In this document: piece after piece, positions 40,940 through 49,871 of the stretch
Layout of the letters: each line of letters starts with the position of its first letter
Position numbering within the stretch: position 1 is the first letter of the stretch
Source of the DNA: Paenibacillus_D tarimensis_A
GTDB taxonomy: Bacteria; Bacillota; Bacilli; Paenibacillales; Paenibacillaceae
Direction of reading: 5' to 3'
NCBI GenBank assembly: GCA_041281825.1
Contig: CP166298.1
Span: 3,472,001 to 3,536,000 of the forward strand
DNA: 64,000 nt
Program-made: the position numbers and the translations under genes
Notes under the pieces: model-generated
What the model was told of the DNA's origin: nothing
The model's database searches: none
What the model saw: only the letters and a program-made list of their open reading frames with translations

Positions 40940-42384
40940 TAGCCATTCTCCTCTCCACTTGAAACGAGATCTCTGTACAGGTTATCATAACGCTTTGCGG
41001 GGCGGCTCCAACCATAGTCTTCTTTAGATCCGTTATCTACAATTCGTTTCCATAACGGTTCATTCCGGTATAGTGCCAGTGCTTTTCCAATGACATTCAG
41101 AAGCTCTTCGGCCGAATAATCCTTAAAAGTAAATCCGTTCCCTATACCTGTATATTCGTTAAACGGCTGTACGGTATCCTTAAGCCCGCCGGTTTCACGG
41201 ACGATCGGCACACTGCGGTACTGAAGCGCGATTAATTGGCTGAGACCGCACGGCTCGAACCGGGAAGGCATCAAATAAAGATCGGAAGCCGCGTATATCC
41301 GCCGTGCCAAAGAATCGTTAAACCCGAAGCGCACCGCAACCTTATTCGGATATTTAGCCTTAGCTGCCCGAAACATTTCCTCATAACGATATTCCCCGGA
41401 TCCGAGTACGACAAGCTGAAGCTCGTCCGACATCATTTGATCCAGAACGTTTTCAATGAGATCCAGGCCCTTTTGTTCCACAAGCCGCGACACAAGCCCG
41501 ATCAGCGGAATCGTCTCCGATTGCTGAAGTCCAAGCTCCCGTTGCAGCGTAAGTTTATTGATCCGCTTCTTCTGCAGCGAGTGCCGATATGTTGAGGCGA
41601 TGTCGGGGTCATGTGCCGGGTTAAAGGAATCGGTATCGATCCCGTTGACGATGCCCGTCAAATCGGCTGAACGCATTCGCAAGACGCCATCCAGCCTTTC
41701 TCCGTATCCGGGGCTTTTGATCTCCTCCGCATACGATTGGCTGACCGTTGTCAGCTTATCCCCGTACAGCAGCCCGGCCTTTAAACAGCTCCCTGCTCCG
41801 TAAAATTCCAGCCGCTCCGAAGTAAACCACTCCATCCCAAGCCCGAGTAAATCGCACAGCACATCCGGCGAGAAAATGCCTTGATACTTTAAATTGTGAA
41901 TTGTAAAGACCGATTTGACGTTTCGCCAGCCGGGATCGGATTTATACCTCGTTCGCAGCAAGAATGGAATCAATCCAGTCTGCCAATCATGACAATGTAC
42001 GATATCCGGCAGGAAATCCAGGAAGGGGAGCGATTCCATTACCGCTATACAGAAAAATACGAATCGCTCCGCCTCATCGTCATAACCATACAGATTTCCC
42101 CGCTTATAGTAGTATTCGTTATCGATCAAATAAAACGGGATTCCGTCTATGGTCGCTTCCAGCAGCCCGCAATATTGCTCCCGCCATCCAAGACGTACGG
42201 AAAAACTGCGAATGAATTTGAACTGTTGTTTATAGGCTTGCGGAATTTCCCCGTAGTTTGGCATGATGACTCGGACATCGGTACCCAGCTCTCGAAGCGC
42301 TTTGGGGAGCGAACCGGCGACATCCGCCAATCCGCCCGTTTTTGCCAAAGGTACCGCCTCCGATGCGGCGAACAATATATTCAT
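40939..42384 (-). CDS. glgA: Glycogen synthase (ADP-glucose)
   Basis: GT5 enzyme that elongates alpha-1,4-glucan from ADP-glucose. 'SEAVPLAKTGGLADVAGSLPKAL' binds ADP-glucose at the N-terminus, 'HCHDWQTGLIPFLL' and 'FTIHNLKYQGIFSP' are in the first domain, and 'MPSRFEPCGLSQLIALQYRSVPIVRETGGLKDTV' is in the second. ATG 42384 has GGGGGG upstream; 481 residues, normal length. Confidence 0.96.
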   Translation of the reverse strand: MNILFAASEAVPLAKTGGLADVAGSLPKALRELGTDVRVIMPNYGEIPQAYKQQFKFIRSFSVRLGWREQYCGLLEATIDGIPFYLIDNEYYYKRGNLYGYDDEAERFVFFCIAVMESLPFLDFLPDIVHCHDWQTGLIPFLLRTRYKSDPGWRNVKSVFTIHNLKYQGIFSPDVLCDLLGLGMEWFTSERLEFYGAGSCLKAGLLYGDKLTTVSQSYAEEIKSPGYGERLDGVLRMRSADLTGIVNGIDTDSFNPAHDPDIASTYRHSLQKKRINKLTLQRELGLQQSETIPLIGLVSRLVEQKGLDLIENVLDQMMSDELQLVVLGSGEYRYEEMFRAAKAKYPNKVAVRFGFNDSLARRIYAASDLYLMPSRFEPCGLSQLIALQYRSVPIVRETGGLKDTVQPFNEYTGIGNGFTFKDYSAEELLNVIGKALALYRNEPLWKRIVDNGSKEDYGWSRPAKRYDNLYRDLVSSGEENG

Positions 42385-42440
42385 CGAATTCCCCCCGTAT
42401 AATGCCCCATCCCAGATGTGCAAAACTGTTTATCGCTGCA

Positions 42441-43553
42441 TCATATCACTTTCCGTTTGACCGCTATAAACGGCGAATCGGTAACACCGCGAATATCCCG
42501 TCCGGCCTCGATACACACTTCTTTATCCAAGATGACATGATCGATCGCGCTTCCGATACCAATTTCTCCGTTTTGCATGATGATACTATTACGAACAACG
42601 GCACCTTTACGCACTTTTACGCCGCGGAACAAAATACTGTTAATGACCGTCCCTTCGATCAAGCAACCGTTGGCGATTAGTGAATTACTCGTTGTGGAGC
42701 CATCCAGATAACAAGCCGGAGGTTCATCCTTAACTTTTGTGTAAACCGGACCCGGCTCAAAGAATAAGTTCCGCCATACCTTCGGCGTGAGCAGCTGCAT
42801 GCTGTTTCGATAATAGCTTGCTACCGTATTAATGATGCCCAGGTATCCTTCATACATATAGGCGTTTATCTTCAGTCTGTCCAAACGCGGCATAATCGCA
42901 TGCCGGACAAAATGATCCTGTCCTTGGGCAAGCGACGTTTCCACCAGATCGAGCAACAGCTCTTTTTTCATAAAGTACATCTCCATTGAAACGATATCGG
43001 ACGACAATCTTCCATAATGATCCTGCATCTGAACGATCCGCCCATCCTTGCCCACCTTCACATTGACCGCTTTACCGTTCAGACGATCCGTCTGTTTTTT
43101 GCACACAACGGTAATATCCGCGCCTCGTTCAATATGGTCCTGCAGCACTTGGGACAAATCGATATTGCAAATCATATGGCTGCGCGTGACAACGACATAT
43201 TCCTGCTGGCTTCGATTGAAATAATCCCTGTGCTGATAGAAATGGTAAAGGTCACCTTTCCTCATATCGCTTATATCTTCGGCAGCCGGAGGAAGAATGA
43301 ACAAGCCGCTCTGCCGGTGATGCAAATCCCAGTGCCGGCCCGATCCCAGATGATCCATTAATGAACGATATTTGGTGTGCGCGAATACCGCCACCTTCGA
43401 TATGCCCGAATTCACCATACTGGATAATGTGAAATCAATCAGCCGGTATCTCGCTCCGAACGGAACGGTAGCCAAGCATCTTCCGGAGGTAAGCGATTCG
43501 AGCTCATCCGGTTCCTGAATCAGATTGATGACGCCCATAAGTCGGCTGCTCAT
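42441..43553 (-). CDS. glgD: Glucose-1-phosphate adenylyltransferase-like subunit GlgD
   Basis: 370 residues. It resembles GlgC ('TVPFGARYRLIDFTLSSMVNSGISKVAVFAH') but lacks the GGxGxRL nucleotide loop at the N-terminus, having 'MGVINLIQEPDELESLTSGR' instead. That is the mark of the regulatory GlgD subunit that pairs with GlgC in Bacilli. The C-terminal left-handed beta-helix repeats are present. GGAGG precedes the ATG, and the glgC stop is only 2-3 nt upstream. Confidence 0.93.
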   Translation of the reverse strand: MSSRLMGVINLIQEPDELESLTSGRCLATVPFGARYRLIDFTLSSMVNSGISKVAVFAHTKYRSLMDHLGSGRHWDLHHRQSGLFILPPAAEDISDMRKGDLYHFYQHRDYFNRSQQEYVVVTRSHMICNIDLSQVLQDHIERGADITVVCKKQTDRLNGKAVNVKVGKDGRIVQMQDHYGRLSSDIVSMEMYFMKKELLLDLVETSLAQGQDHFVRHAIMPRLDRLKINAYMYEGYLGIINTVASYYRNSMQLLTPKVWRNLFFEPGPVYTKVKDEPPACYLDGSTTSNSLIANGCLIEGTVINSILFRGVKVRKGAVVRNSIIMQNGEIGIGSAIDHVILDKEVCIEAGRDIRGVTDSPFIAVKRKVI

Positions 43554-43555
43554 CG

Positions 43556-44713
43556 TTATTCCACCTCCTGAAGCGATTGTTCCTCGCCGATCGATTCATG
43601 ACTGGCCACGACCTTGATTTCCTGATCATTTCCGCCGATCGAAATTCCCGCTTCTATGATCGCACCCTCGCCAATAATAGCCCGGTGAATCTTTGCATTC
43701 GCCCCGATTTTGGCTCCGGGCATAATAACCGACTCACGGACGACCGCACCTGCTTCGATCTCCACGCCGTAGAATAGCACCGACTTGTGAACGGCCCCTT
43801 CGATAAAACAGCCCTCGGTCACCAGCGAATCGGACACATCCGCATCAGCCGCAATGTATTGGGCCGGACGGTTCGGGTTAACGGAGTAGATTCGCCAGTT
43901 CTTATCGTAAAAATCAAAGGGAGGCACATCCGACAGCAAATCCATGTTGGCTTCCCACAAGCTTTCGATCGTTCCGACATCCTTCCAGTATCCCTGAAAC
44001 GGATATGCGCTCAGTTTGACTTGATCGGCCAGCATGGCTGGAATGATATCCTTGCCGAAATCATTGCTTGAATGCTTGTTCGCCTCATCGCGGATTAAAT
44101 ATTGCTGCAGCACCTTCCAGGAGAAAATATATACGCCCATCGAGGCCAGATTGCTGGTCGGAATTTTCGGTTTCTCCTGAAACTCGGTCACCCGGTTTTC
44201 ATCGTCGACAGACATCAATCCGAATCGGCTCGCCTCCTTCCAGTCCACCTCGAAGACGGCAATCGTTACGTCCGCACCTTTCTTCTTATGATGCTTAAGC
44301 ATCAGATCATAGTCCATTTTATAAATATGATCACCCGAAATAACGAGCACATATTCCGGATCGTAGCGGTCGATGAACCCCATGTTTTGATAAATGGCAT
44401 TGGCCGTTCCTTTATACCACGTGCCTCCCTTTGATTTGACATATGGAGGTAGCACCGCCATTCCGCCATCTCTGCGGTCAAGCCCCCACGGACTGCCGAT
44501 GCCCAGATAACGGTTCAACACGAGCGGCTGATATTGGGTCAAAACACCGACGGTGTCAATCCCGGAATGCGCACAATTACTGAGCGTAAAATCGATGATC
44601 CGATATTTACCGCCGAAGTGCACGGCAGGTTTCGCCAAATCCTTCGTCAGTACCCCTAGCCGCTTTCCTTCGCCTCCTGCAAGCAGCATGGCTATCATTT
44701 CCTTCCGAACCAT
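43556..44713 (-). CDS. glgC: Glucose-1-phosphate adenylyltransferase catalytic subunit
   Basis: Makes ADP-glucose from glucose-1-phosphate and ATP, the committed step of glycogen synthesis. 'AMLLAGGEGKRLGVLTKDLAKPAVHFGGKYRIIDFTLSNC' is at the N-terminus, with 'ISGDHIYKMDYDLMLKHH' and 'GTIESLWEANMDLL' after it. 385 residues. Translationally close to glgD, so a GlgCD heteromer is expected. Confidence 0.95.
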   Translation of the reverse strand: MVRKEMIAMLLAGGEGKRLGVLTKDLAKPAVHFGGKYRIIDFTLSNCAHSGIDTVGVLTQYQPLVLNRYLGIGSPWGLDRRDGGMAVLPPYVKSKGGTWYKGTANAIYQNMGFIDRYDPEYVLVISGDHIYKMDYDLMLKHHKKKGADVTIAVFEVDWKEASRFGLMSVDDENRVTEFQEKPKIPTSNLASMGVYIFSWKVLQQYLIRDEANKHSSNDFGKDIIPAMLADQVKLSAYPFQGYWKDVGTIESLWEANMDLLSDVPPFDFYDKNWRIYSVNPNRPAQYIAADADVSDSLVTEGCFIEGAVHKSVLFYGVEIEAGAVVRESVIMPGAKIGANAKIHRAIIGEGAIIEAGISIGGNDQEIKVVASHESIGEEQSLQEVE

Positions 44714-44790
44714 GGGCCATCACTCCTTTTATAGGTAGTCAAGTGAAACGGCGGACGCGTCCTTGCAGGCGTCCGATCCGTTCGCGATGA

Positions 44791-44833
44791 AATATAAGCC
44801 CGTATAAGCGTGTAACTTATACTTTCTTATATT
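44791..44833. repeat. 43-nt AT-rich palindromic repeat, copy 1
   Basis: AATATAAG-CCC-GTATAAG-CGTGTAA-CTTATAC-TTT-CTTATATT: two perfect stems separated by a symmetric 3x3 internal loop. A second copy with the same design is at 61382-61425. Confidence 0.75.
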
Positions 44834-44929
44834 ACGTACGACATCGAATCTCTAAGATTACCCACGAAAGTGAAGTTGGGCTTCGAAGCTTATTTCGATT
44901 ACTTTCCGCAGGCTCCGATAATAGCCGGG

Positions 44930-45125
44930 TACAACCGGACTTAGGATCCGCTATTTGTAAACTTTTGTCCTTTTTTACGGGCTTCGCGGACACTCATTCC
45001 GTTATTCCTGCCATTTCGACTCTACAAAGCGTAAATAAAGTGAAATAACGGATCTTCTGTCCTTTTAAATCTCTGGATCACAATATTATCATCAATAACG
45101 GATTGACTGTCCGCTTCCGCTGTCC
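44930..45125. repeat. Degenerate intergenic repeat between glgB and glgC
   Basis: Two direct copies of AATAACGGATnnnnnGTCC (near 45045 and 45100) face an inverted TTCCGTTATT near 44997, with a further TCCGCTATT near 44948. The pattern resembles repeats common in Paenibacillus intergenic DNA (from memory). No gene is visible in the 440-nt gap, so glgB is separated from glgC by repeat-rich DNA. Confidence 0.45.
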
Positions 45126-45156
45126 ACCAAACCATTTAAGAGATACCGAAGTTTGA

Positions 45157-47118
45157 TCAGGAAGTCGTCTTGAATTCATCCGGGCTTCTTTGCATCTTGG
45201 CCCTGGCCGGTGGATCCGGCTCTCGCCTCAGGACAAGGAAATCGAATGGAGCAAGCGCCAATGTGATGCTGTTGTCGCGGCCATGCCAGCCGACCGGTTT
45301 GGCGGAGTAAGAGAACGGTATAGGTGTTTCGGGATCAACAACCTGCCCCTCTCCGGCTCCTCTGAATGCAACCTTGTATGTTCCTGTTTCAGGAACCCCC
45401 ATCCGATAATCGGGGTAATGATTGCGGGAGAAATTGCAAACAATCAATAACCGGTCTTCCTGCCGGCTTCCGCTCCGGATGAATGCGATCACGCATTGTT
45501 CGGCATTATGGACGTCGATCCATTCGAAACCTTCGGAGTCGAAATCCCGTTCCCATAACGCCGGTTCATTCGTATAAAAATGGTTCAACTGCCGGGTATA
45601 CCGGTGTATACTGTGGTGCATATCGTAATCGAGCAGCATCCAATCCAGCTCTTCCTGGTCCTTCCACTCGTCGAACTGTCCCCACTCTCCACCCATAAAC
45701 AGAAGCTTTTTACCCGGGTGAGTCATCCAATAGCCGTAAAAGAGACGCAGCTGCGCAAACTTCTCCGCATAATCTCCCGGCATTTTATTCAGCAGCGACC
45801 TCTTGCCATGCACCACTTCGTCATGGGAAAGCGGCAAAACATAATTTTCGGAAAAAGCATACATTAGGGAAAAGGTGATAAGCCTGTGATGATGAACACG
45901 ATCGGCCGGATCCAGCGCCATATAACGGAGCATATCGTTCATCCAGCCCATATTCCACTTCAAATTAAATCCGAGTCCGCCCGCATAGGTAGGTGAAGTC
46001 ACCCCGGGCCACGAGGAGGAATCCTCGGCGATCATGAGGGTTTCAGGAAAATAATGAAATACGGTTTCGTTCAGCTTCTTAAGGAACTTGATTGCATCCA
46101 AATTTTCTTTCCCGCCGTAAGTGTTCCAGGTAAACTGCTCCGGGGGCTTATCAAAATGCAAATCGATCATGCTGGCAACGGCATCCACTCTAAGACCGTC
46201 CATGTGATAAACATCCATCCAGTAAATGGCGTTGGAAAGAAGAAAGCTTTGAACCTCGGCGCGTCCGAAGTCGAAGGCAAGCGTACCCCATAACGGTTTC
46301 TCCGCTCGTTTGGCATTCATGCCTTCGTAGATTGGCGTTCCATCGAACATTCGAAGGCCATGATCGTCCTTGCAGAAGTGTCCGGGAACCCAGTCCAAAA
46401 TAACGCCGATCCCTTTCAGGTGACACTTATCCACGAAGCGCTTCAACTGGTCGGGCTCGCCGTAACGGCTTGTCGCGGCGTAATATCCCGTCGTCTGATA
46501 GCCCCAGGAACGATCAAACGGATGCTCCGTAACCGGAAGCAGCTCCACGTGCGTATAACCCATTCGCACTGCATAATCGACCAATTCCTCAGCAAGCTCT
46601 TCATAGGTCATAAATTGATCGTTACCCTTTATCTTCCAAGATCCGAGATGAACTTCATAAATAAGCAGAGGCTTACTGTATATTCGGGATTTCCGTCCGG
46701 AACGCATCCAGTCCTCATCCCGCCAGAAGTAACGGTCATGTGGATAGACGACGGATGCCGTATCCGGCCTGCGCTGCGCAAAGAACGCATAAGGGTCGGA
46801 TTTCAAGACTTTGGTGCCTTGCGGCGTTCGTATTTCATACTTGTACAAAGTGCCTTCGCCGATACCTTGCACAAACAACCACCACACACCGGTTGTGCCA
46901 ATCCGCTCCATGACATGGCCGGAACCGTTCCAATCGTTGAAATCGCCCACAATCCGAACCGATTCGGCATTCGGAGCCCATACGACGAAGCGTACCCCGT
47001 GGAAACCTTGCATTTCCAATATATGCGCTCCAAAGGTCCGATAGCTGTAAAAATAACTTCCTTGATTAAAAAGATACAGTTCTTTCGGGGATAAGCCCGC
47101 TGATGCGGCATCTAACAC
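45157..47118 (-). CDS. glgB: 1,4-alpha-glucan branching enzyme
   Basis: GH13 enzyme making alpha-1,6 branches in glycogen. It has an N-terminal CBM48 domain ('GVRFVVWAPNAESVRIVGDFNDWNG') and a catalytic barrel with 'DGLRVDAVASMI' (nucleophile Asp), 'TLMIAEDSSSWPG' (acid/base Glu) and 'VLPLSHDEVVHGKRSLLNKMPGD' (third Asp). 653 residues. It begins at GTG 47118 with GAGGAGG 12 nt upstream, a longer spacer than its neighbours. First gene of the glycogen cluster. Confidence 0.95.
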   Translation of the reverse strand: MLDAASAGLSPKELYLFNQGSYFYSYRTFGAHILEMQGFHGVRFVVWAPNAESVRIVGDFNDWNGSGHVMERIGTTGVWWLFVQGIGEGTLYKYEIRTPQGTKVLKSDPYAFFAQRRPDTASVVYPHDRYFWRDEDWMRSGRKSRIYSKPLLIYEVHLGSWKIKGNDQFMTYEELAEELVDYAVRMGYTHVELLPVTEHPFDRSWGYQTTGYYAATSRYGEPDQLKRFVDKCHLKGIGVILDWVPGHFCKDDHGLRMFDGTPIYEGMNAKRAEKPLWGTLAFDFGRAEVQSFLLSNAIYWMDVYHMDGLRVDAVASMIDLHFDKPPEQFTWNTYGGKENLDAIKFLKKLNETVFHYFPETLMIAEDSSSWPGVTSPTYAGGLGFNLKWNMGWMNDMLRYMALDPADRVHHHRLITFSLMYAFSENYVLPLSHDEVVHGKRSLLNKMPGDYAEKFAQLRLFYGYWMTHPGKKLLFMGGEWGQFDEWKDQEELDWMLLDYDMHHSIHRYTRQLNHFYTNEPALWERDFDSEGFEWIDVHNAEQCVIAFIRSGSRQEDRLLIVCNFSRNHYPDYRMGVPETGTYKVAFRGAGEGQVVDPETPIPFSYSAKPVGWHGRDNSITLALAPFDFLVLRREPDPPARAKMQRSPDEFKTTS

Positions 47119-47539
47119 CTGAGCAGGTCACCTCCTCTGCAAAATGGTCTTTGTCCGGTAATCATCAAAAGAAGTCGCGTCACTATTTCTAACACAATAA
47201 CAGTCGTAAACCAATTATAATTGAACATTTAAAAAGTTAATACTGAAATTTCAACATTTCTTGCTTCAATACGCCAATATACGTAAGACTATATAACATG
47301 AAATAATGATTATATACTATATAAATTCGACATTTTTTGTGACTTTCCTTCCACTGAAAACGTATAACTTACAGAAATATGGAGTCCCTCGATCACGGAT
47401 GTGAAGCAGCCGCTGACCTCCGGTGATCCAGCAGCAATGGAGCACAAGATGTAACAATCCGCAAGCGATCGGGAATATTGCAGAGGATTGAAGAAATAAT
47501 AAAGCCGTATTTCGAATTGTATACGAGAGGAGTGTTCTT
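47119..47539. other. 420-nt intergenic region, AT-rich in the left half
   Basis: It lies between the divergent glgB and a small plus-strand gene. A TATAAT-like element on the minus strand near 47216 could serve glgB but has no good -35. No RNA gene, repeat or long hairpin was recognised. Confidence 0.4.
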
Positions 47540-47713
47540 GTGACAGATAAGAAAACGAAGGGCCATGTTGAATTCAATCCGTCCCCAGTACAGGTTACAG
47601 CCGATCGTCCCGGCGATGAAGAGATGCGTGAGCAGCTGGATGAAATGATACAGCAAGACGGATTTCCTGGAAGCTGCGGCGTTATTGAATCGGAGGAAAA
47701 GCAAGAGAAATAA
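47540..47713 (+). CDS. Small acidic hypothetical protein
   Basis: 57 residues, MTDKKTKGHVEFNPSPVQVTA… followed by an acidic helix 'EEMREQLDEMIQQ' and a single Cys in 'GFPGSCGVIESEE'. GTG 47540 has AGGAG 7 nt upstream. The reading frame is polar and uses codons like its neighbours. No family recognised; it is preferred over the longer opposite-strand frames across it, which have no ribosome site. Confidence 0.5.
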   Translation: MTDKKTKGHVEFNPSPVQVTADRPGDEEMREQLDEMIQQDGFPGSCGVIESEEKQEK

Positions 47714-47734
47714 AGGAACCAGCAAATCGCCCGG

Positions 47735-47935
47735 CTAACACTGTTGTCCCCGGATTCTTTGGAGATTGATATTTTCAAGCAAATCCGGGGCTGCAGTCCG
47801 GCTTGATGCAAACAGCCGAAGCCTCAAATCAACATTTCCCTTCATCGTTGTATTCGTCTGACCCGAGAGAATCACCCGATCCTCCTTGAGATCTTCAGAA
47901 CCAGATCGCGCTTTACCGATTAGAATTTTGAACAT
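47735..47935 (-). CDS. Doubtful small ORF
   Basis: A frame of about 66 residues starting MFKILIGKARSG…, basic and polar. The GGGGAGA before the ATG is too close for a normal ribosome site, and it lies just beyond the terminator of the transglutaminase gene. No family recognised. Confidence 0.25.
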   Translation of the reverse strand: MFKILIGKARSGSEDLKEDRVILSGQTNTTMKGNVDLRLRLFASSRTAAPDLLENINLQRIRGQQC

Positions 47936-47963
47936 TCTCCCCTTCAACAAAACAAATTATAAA

Positions 47964-47986
47964 GGACAAACCATAAAGGCTTGTCC
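47964..47986 (-). terminator. Intrinsic terminator after the transglutaminase-fold gene
   Basis: Minus strand GGACAA-(11 nt)-TTGTCC followed by TTTATAATTTGTTTT, 8 nt after the stop. Confidence 0.7.
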
Positions 47987-47993
47987 CTGTTCA

Positions 47994-48800
47994 TTAATAT
48001 TCTTTTGCAGTCATGTATTGTTGTTTCGATTTGAACATCTCCGCTTTTTTGCTGGCCTTCTCAGAAGCGCCGATGGTCGTATCTACAATTTGCCACTTTC
48101 CGTCTATGTAAACTTCGTTCCAGGCGTGATATTCATCCAGAAATGCCGTGTTGCCCGTTACCAGCTTGGTTGGAACGTCTGCGCTTCGCAACATCGCGGC
48201 AAATAAAGCCGCATAATCGTAGCAGATTCCATATTTGACTTTTAAAGTGTTGTCGATGTCCGGCAGGTAATCGTAGTTTACTTCATTCGCTTTTTTGAAA
48301 TCATACTTGATATTGTTGACGATATAATTATAAATGAGCTTCACTTTTTCACTGTCGTTACGGGCATTTTTTGTTAACGCCTTTGCTTTCTTTACGGCTT
48401 CCATCGAATCGTCCCATCTGACGTTCTGAACAGAATTCAGATAGACCAGCTTGTCGTTCGCAATATTAACTTCTACTTTCTCTTTTGCTACGACTTTATA
48501 GCTATTGCCTGTCGTATTCTCCATTACTTTAATCGTATATTCTCCATTGCCCATTTGCAGCGGGAAATCATTGTACGTTTTCGCAGCACTAATATTATAG
48601 ATGTAACGCCGATCTCGCTTTTCAATGACAACCTTTGTTTTCTTCCCCTTCGGGGCCAAGTAAGTGATCCCGATAGCACCGACATTAACTTTATCGGTAT
48701 TCAAAACCGGATTTGCCGAATTGCCTTCAGCGGCGACGATGCCAATATTGAACGATAACATGACAAACAAAGCAAGTACTCCGATCAAACTCTTTCTCAA
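47994..48800 (-). CDS. Secreted transglutaminase-like (cysteine protease fold) protein under tandem c-di-GMP-I riboswitches
   Basis: 268 residues from TTG 48800, with AAGGAG 10 nt upstream. A signal peptide covers about residues 1-26 ('LIGVLALFVMLSFNIGIVAAEG'). The middle is a beta domain. The C-terminal transglutaminase-core domain has the triad in 'YGICYDYAALFAAML' (Cys), 'DEYHAWNEVYIDG' (His) and 'WQIVDTTIG' (Asp). This fold includes proteases and cross-linking enzymes; the substrate is unknown. The ribosome site abuts the closest riboswitch, so translation may be switched directly. The gene has its own promoter at 49063. Confidence 0.85.
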   Translation of the reverse strand: MRKSLIGVLALFVMLSFNIGIVAAEGNSANPVLNTDKVNVGAIGITYLAPKGKKTKVVIEKRDRRYIYNISAAKTYNDFPLQMGNGEYTIKVMENTTGNSYKVVAKEKVEVNIANDKLVYLNSVQNVRWDDSMEAVKKAKALTKNARNDSEKVKLIYNYIVNNIKYDFKKANEVNYDYLPDIDNTLKVKYGICYDYAALFAAMLRSADVPTKLVTGNTAFLDEYHAWNEVYIDGKWQIVDTTIGASEKASKKAEMFKSKQQYMTAKEY

Positions 48801-48816
48801 TTTAAAAACTCTCCTT

Positions 48817-48900
48817 CGGTAGCTCGGCTGCCATCCGGTTAAGGAAGGCCCTGTGGCTTTGCGTCCCTGTCTTTCGACAGGTTTGCCGTTATCGTGAATA
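48817..48900 (-). promoter_or_regulatory. Cyclic di-GMP-I (GEMM) riboswitch, gene-proximal copy
   Basis: The minus strand reads TTCACGATAACGGCAAACC, a GAAA-capped hairpin, GGGACGCAAAGCC, ACAGGGCC, then a second stem, then GGATGGCAGCCGAGCTACCG. These are the conserved GEMM-I blocks, including the GAAA tetraloop and the GCAAAGC…GGCAGCC core. The 3' end runs into the AAGGAG ribosome site of the transglutaminase gene. Confidence 0.93.
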
Positions 48901-48960
48901 GTTTGATTTCGCAGCTGAAATGTGAGTTGCGACCGAATAAAACAAAAAAAATAAAACCTC

Positions 48961-49045
48961 GTTCGGTAGCTGGCTGCCATCCCTTTCGGGAAGGCCCTGT
49001 AGCTTTGCGTCCCTACCTTTCGATAGGTTTGCCGTTATCGTGAAT
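48961..49045 (-). promoter_or_regulatory. Cyclic di-GMP-I (GEMM) riboswitch, promoter-proximal copy
   Basis: Second full GEMM-I aptamer with the same blocks: CACGATAACGGCAAACC, a GAAA-capped stem, GGGACGCAAAGC, CCCGAAAGGG and GGATGGCAGCC. It is followed on the minus strand by a TTTTATTTTTTTT tract before copy 1. Two complete aptamers in a row suggest a sharper or two-input response. Confidence 0.92.
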
Positions 49046-49062
49046 GTTTTATAATTGAATCT

Positions 49063-49091
49063 ATCATAACTATATTCTAGTTAAATTGCAA
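49063..49091 (-). promoter_or_regulatory. Promoter of the GEMM-transglutaminase transcript
   Basis: Minus strand TTGCAA (49086-49091), 17 nt, TATGAT (49063-49068). Transcription would start about 10 nt before the first aptamer, so this unit is independent of the sortase operon. Confidence 0.75.
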
Positions 49092-49163
49092 TAGGGAATA
49101 CTCATAAAATAATCCAATAGAACTAATAGTACCGCGCCGACTGAACCAGCGGCTATACATTTA

Positions 49164-49871
49164 TCATTTCGAATCGAAAATTTTTGCATGTACGATTAGC
49201 CGGTGGGTCGGATTTATGACCGGATCGCAAGTAATAAGCGTCAGCACCTTGTCCTTCCTATTCCGGTTCAGCACAGAAACGTCGGTTGGTTCGACGATCA
49301 ACACTTCATATACGGTATAAACGTACTCTTTATTATTTTCTTTAATTATTATTTCATCGCCAACGTCTAGTTCACCAAGTCTATTAAATAAACGGCCTTT
49401 TGTTCGGGCTCTATGAGCTGCAATCGCCGCATTTCCGATTTCCCCCAAAGGAGAAGTTTCTTTCATATGAGCCGCCGCATATTTCATATTTTGTGTGGTA
49501 GCGCCTGATAATACAGGCAAACTAACATTTATTTTAGGGATTTTTATTGTTGCGATCGGAAGTTCAGCAGATGAATCTTCATTGTTCACAGCGATTGCAT
49601 TGCTGCCATTGGTTTCAGAAACTTCAGAGGCTTCCGACGGTACCTCATTCGGGATGCTTGCCTCCTGAGCAAAGACTTCGGTGAGATGCTCGAGTTGAAG
49701 GTATTGAGCTTGACGAAGATTGTCGTCAGTAATCTCCTCAACACTGCTGTTCTCCAGTTCCATAAGCTTTTTTTGCTTGTAATCCTGATACAACTCATTT
49801 CCTTTTGGGTAGAGCATAATCAAGATTCCTAAAACAATAAGAGAATAATAAATCTTCCGCATTGCCATCAC
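49164..49871 (-). CDS. Class D-type sortase
   Basis: Transpeptidase that cleaves LPXTG signals and links surface proteins to the wall. One N-terminal transmembrane segment (about residues 6-22), an acidic linker, then the sortase barrel with His in 'AIAAHRARTKGRLFNRLGEL', the catalytic Cys in 'VLTLITCDPV' and Arg in 'THRLIVHAKIF'. About 235 residues; the start is uncertain among GTG 49871, ATG 49868 and ATG 49862. It lies directly downstream of the LPXTG gene, so that protein is the likely substrate. Confidence 0.9.
   Translation of the reverse strand: MMAMRKIYYSLIVLGILIMLYPKGNELYQDYKQKKLMELENSSVEEITDDNLRQAQYLQLEHLTEVFAQEASIPNEVPSEASEVSETNGSNAIAVNNEDSSAELPIATIKIPKINVSLPVLSGATTQNMKYAAAHMKETSPLGEIGNAAIAAHRARTKGRLFNRLGELDVGDEIIIKENNKEYVYTVYEVLIVEPTDVSVLNRNRKDKVLTLITCDPVINPTHRLIVHAKIFDSK

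Noticed and set aside
47317..47811. Minus-strand 164-codon frame opposite the small plus-strand gene
   Set aside because: Ser/Cys/Ile-rich antisense composition, no ribosome site, and overlap with the better-supported 57-residue gene.
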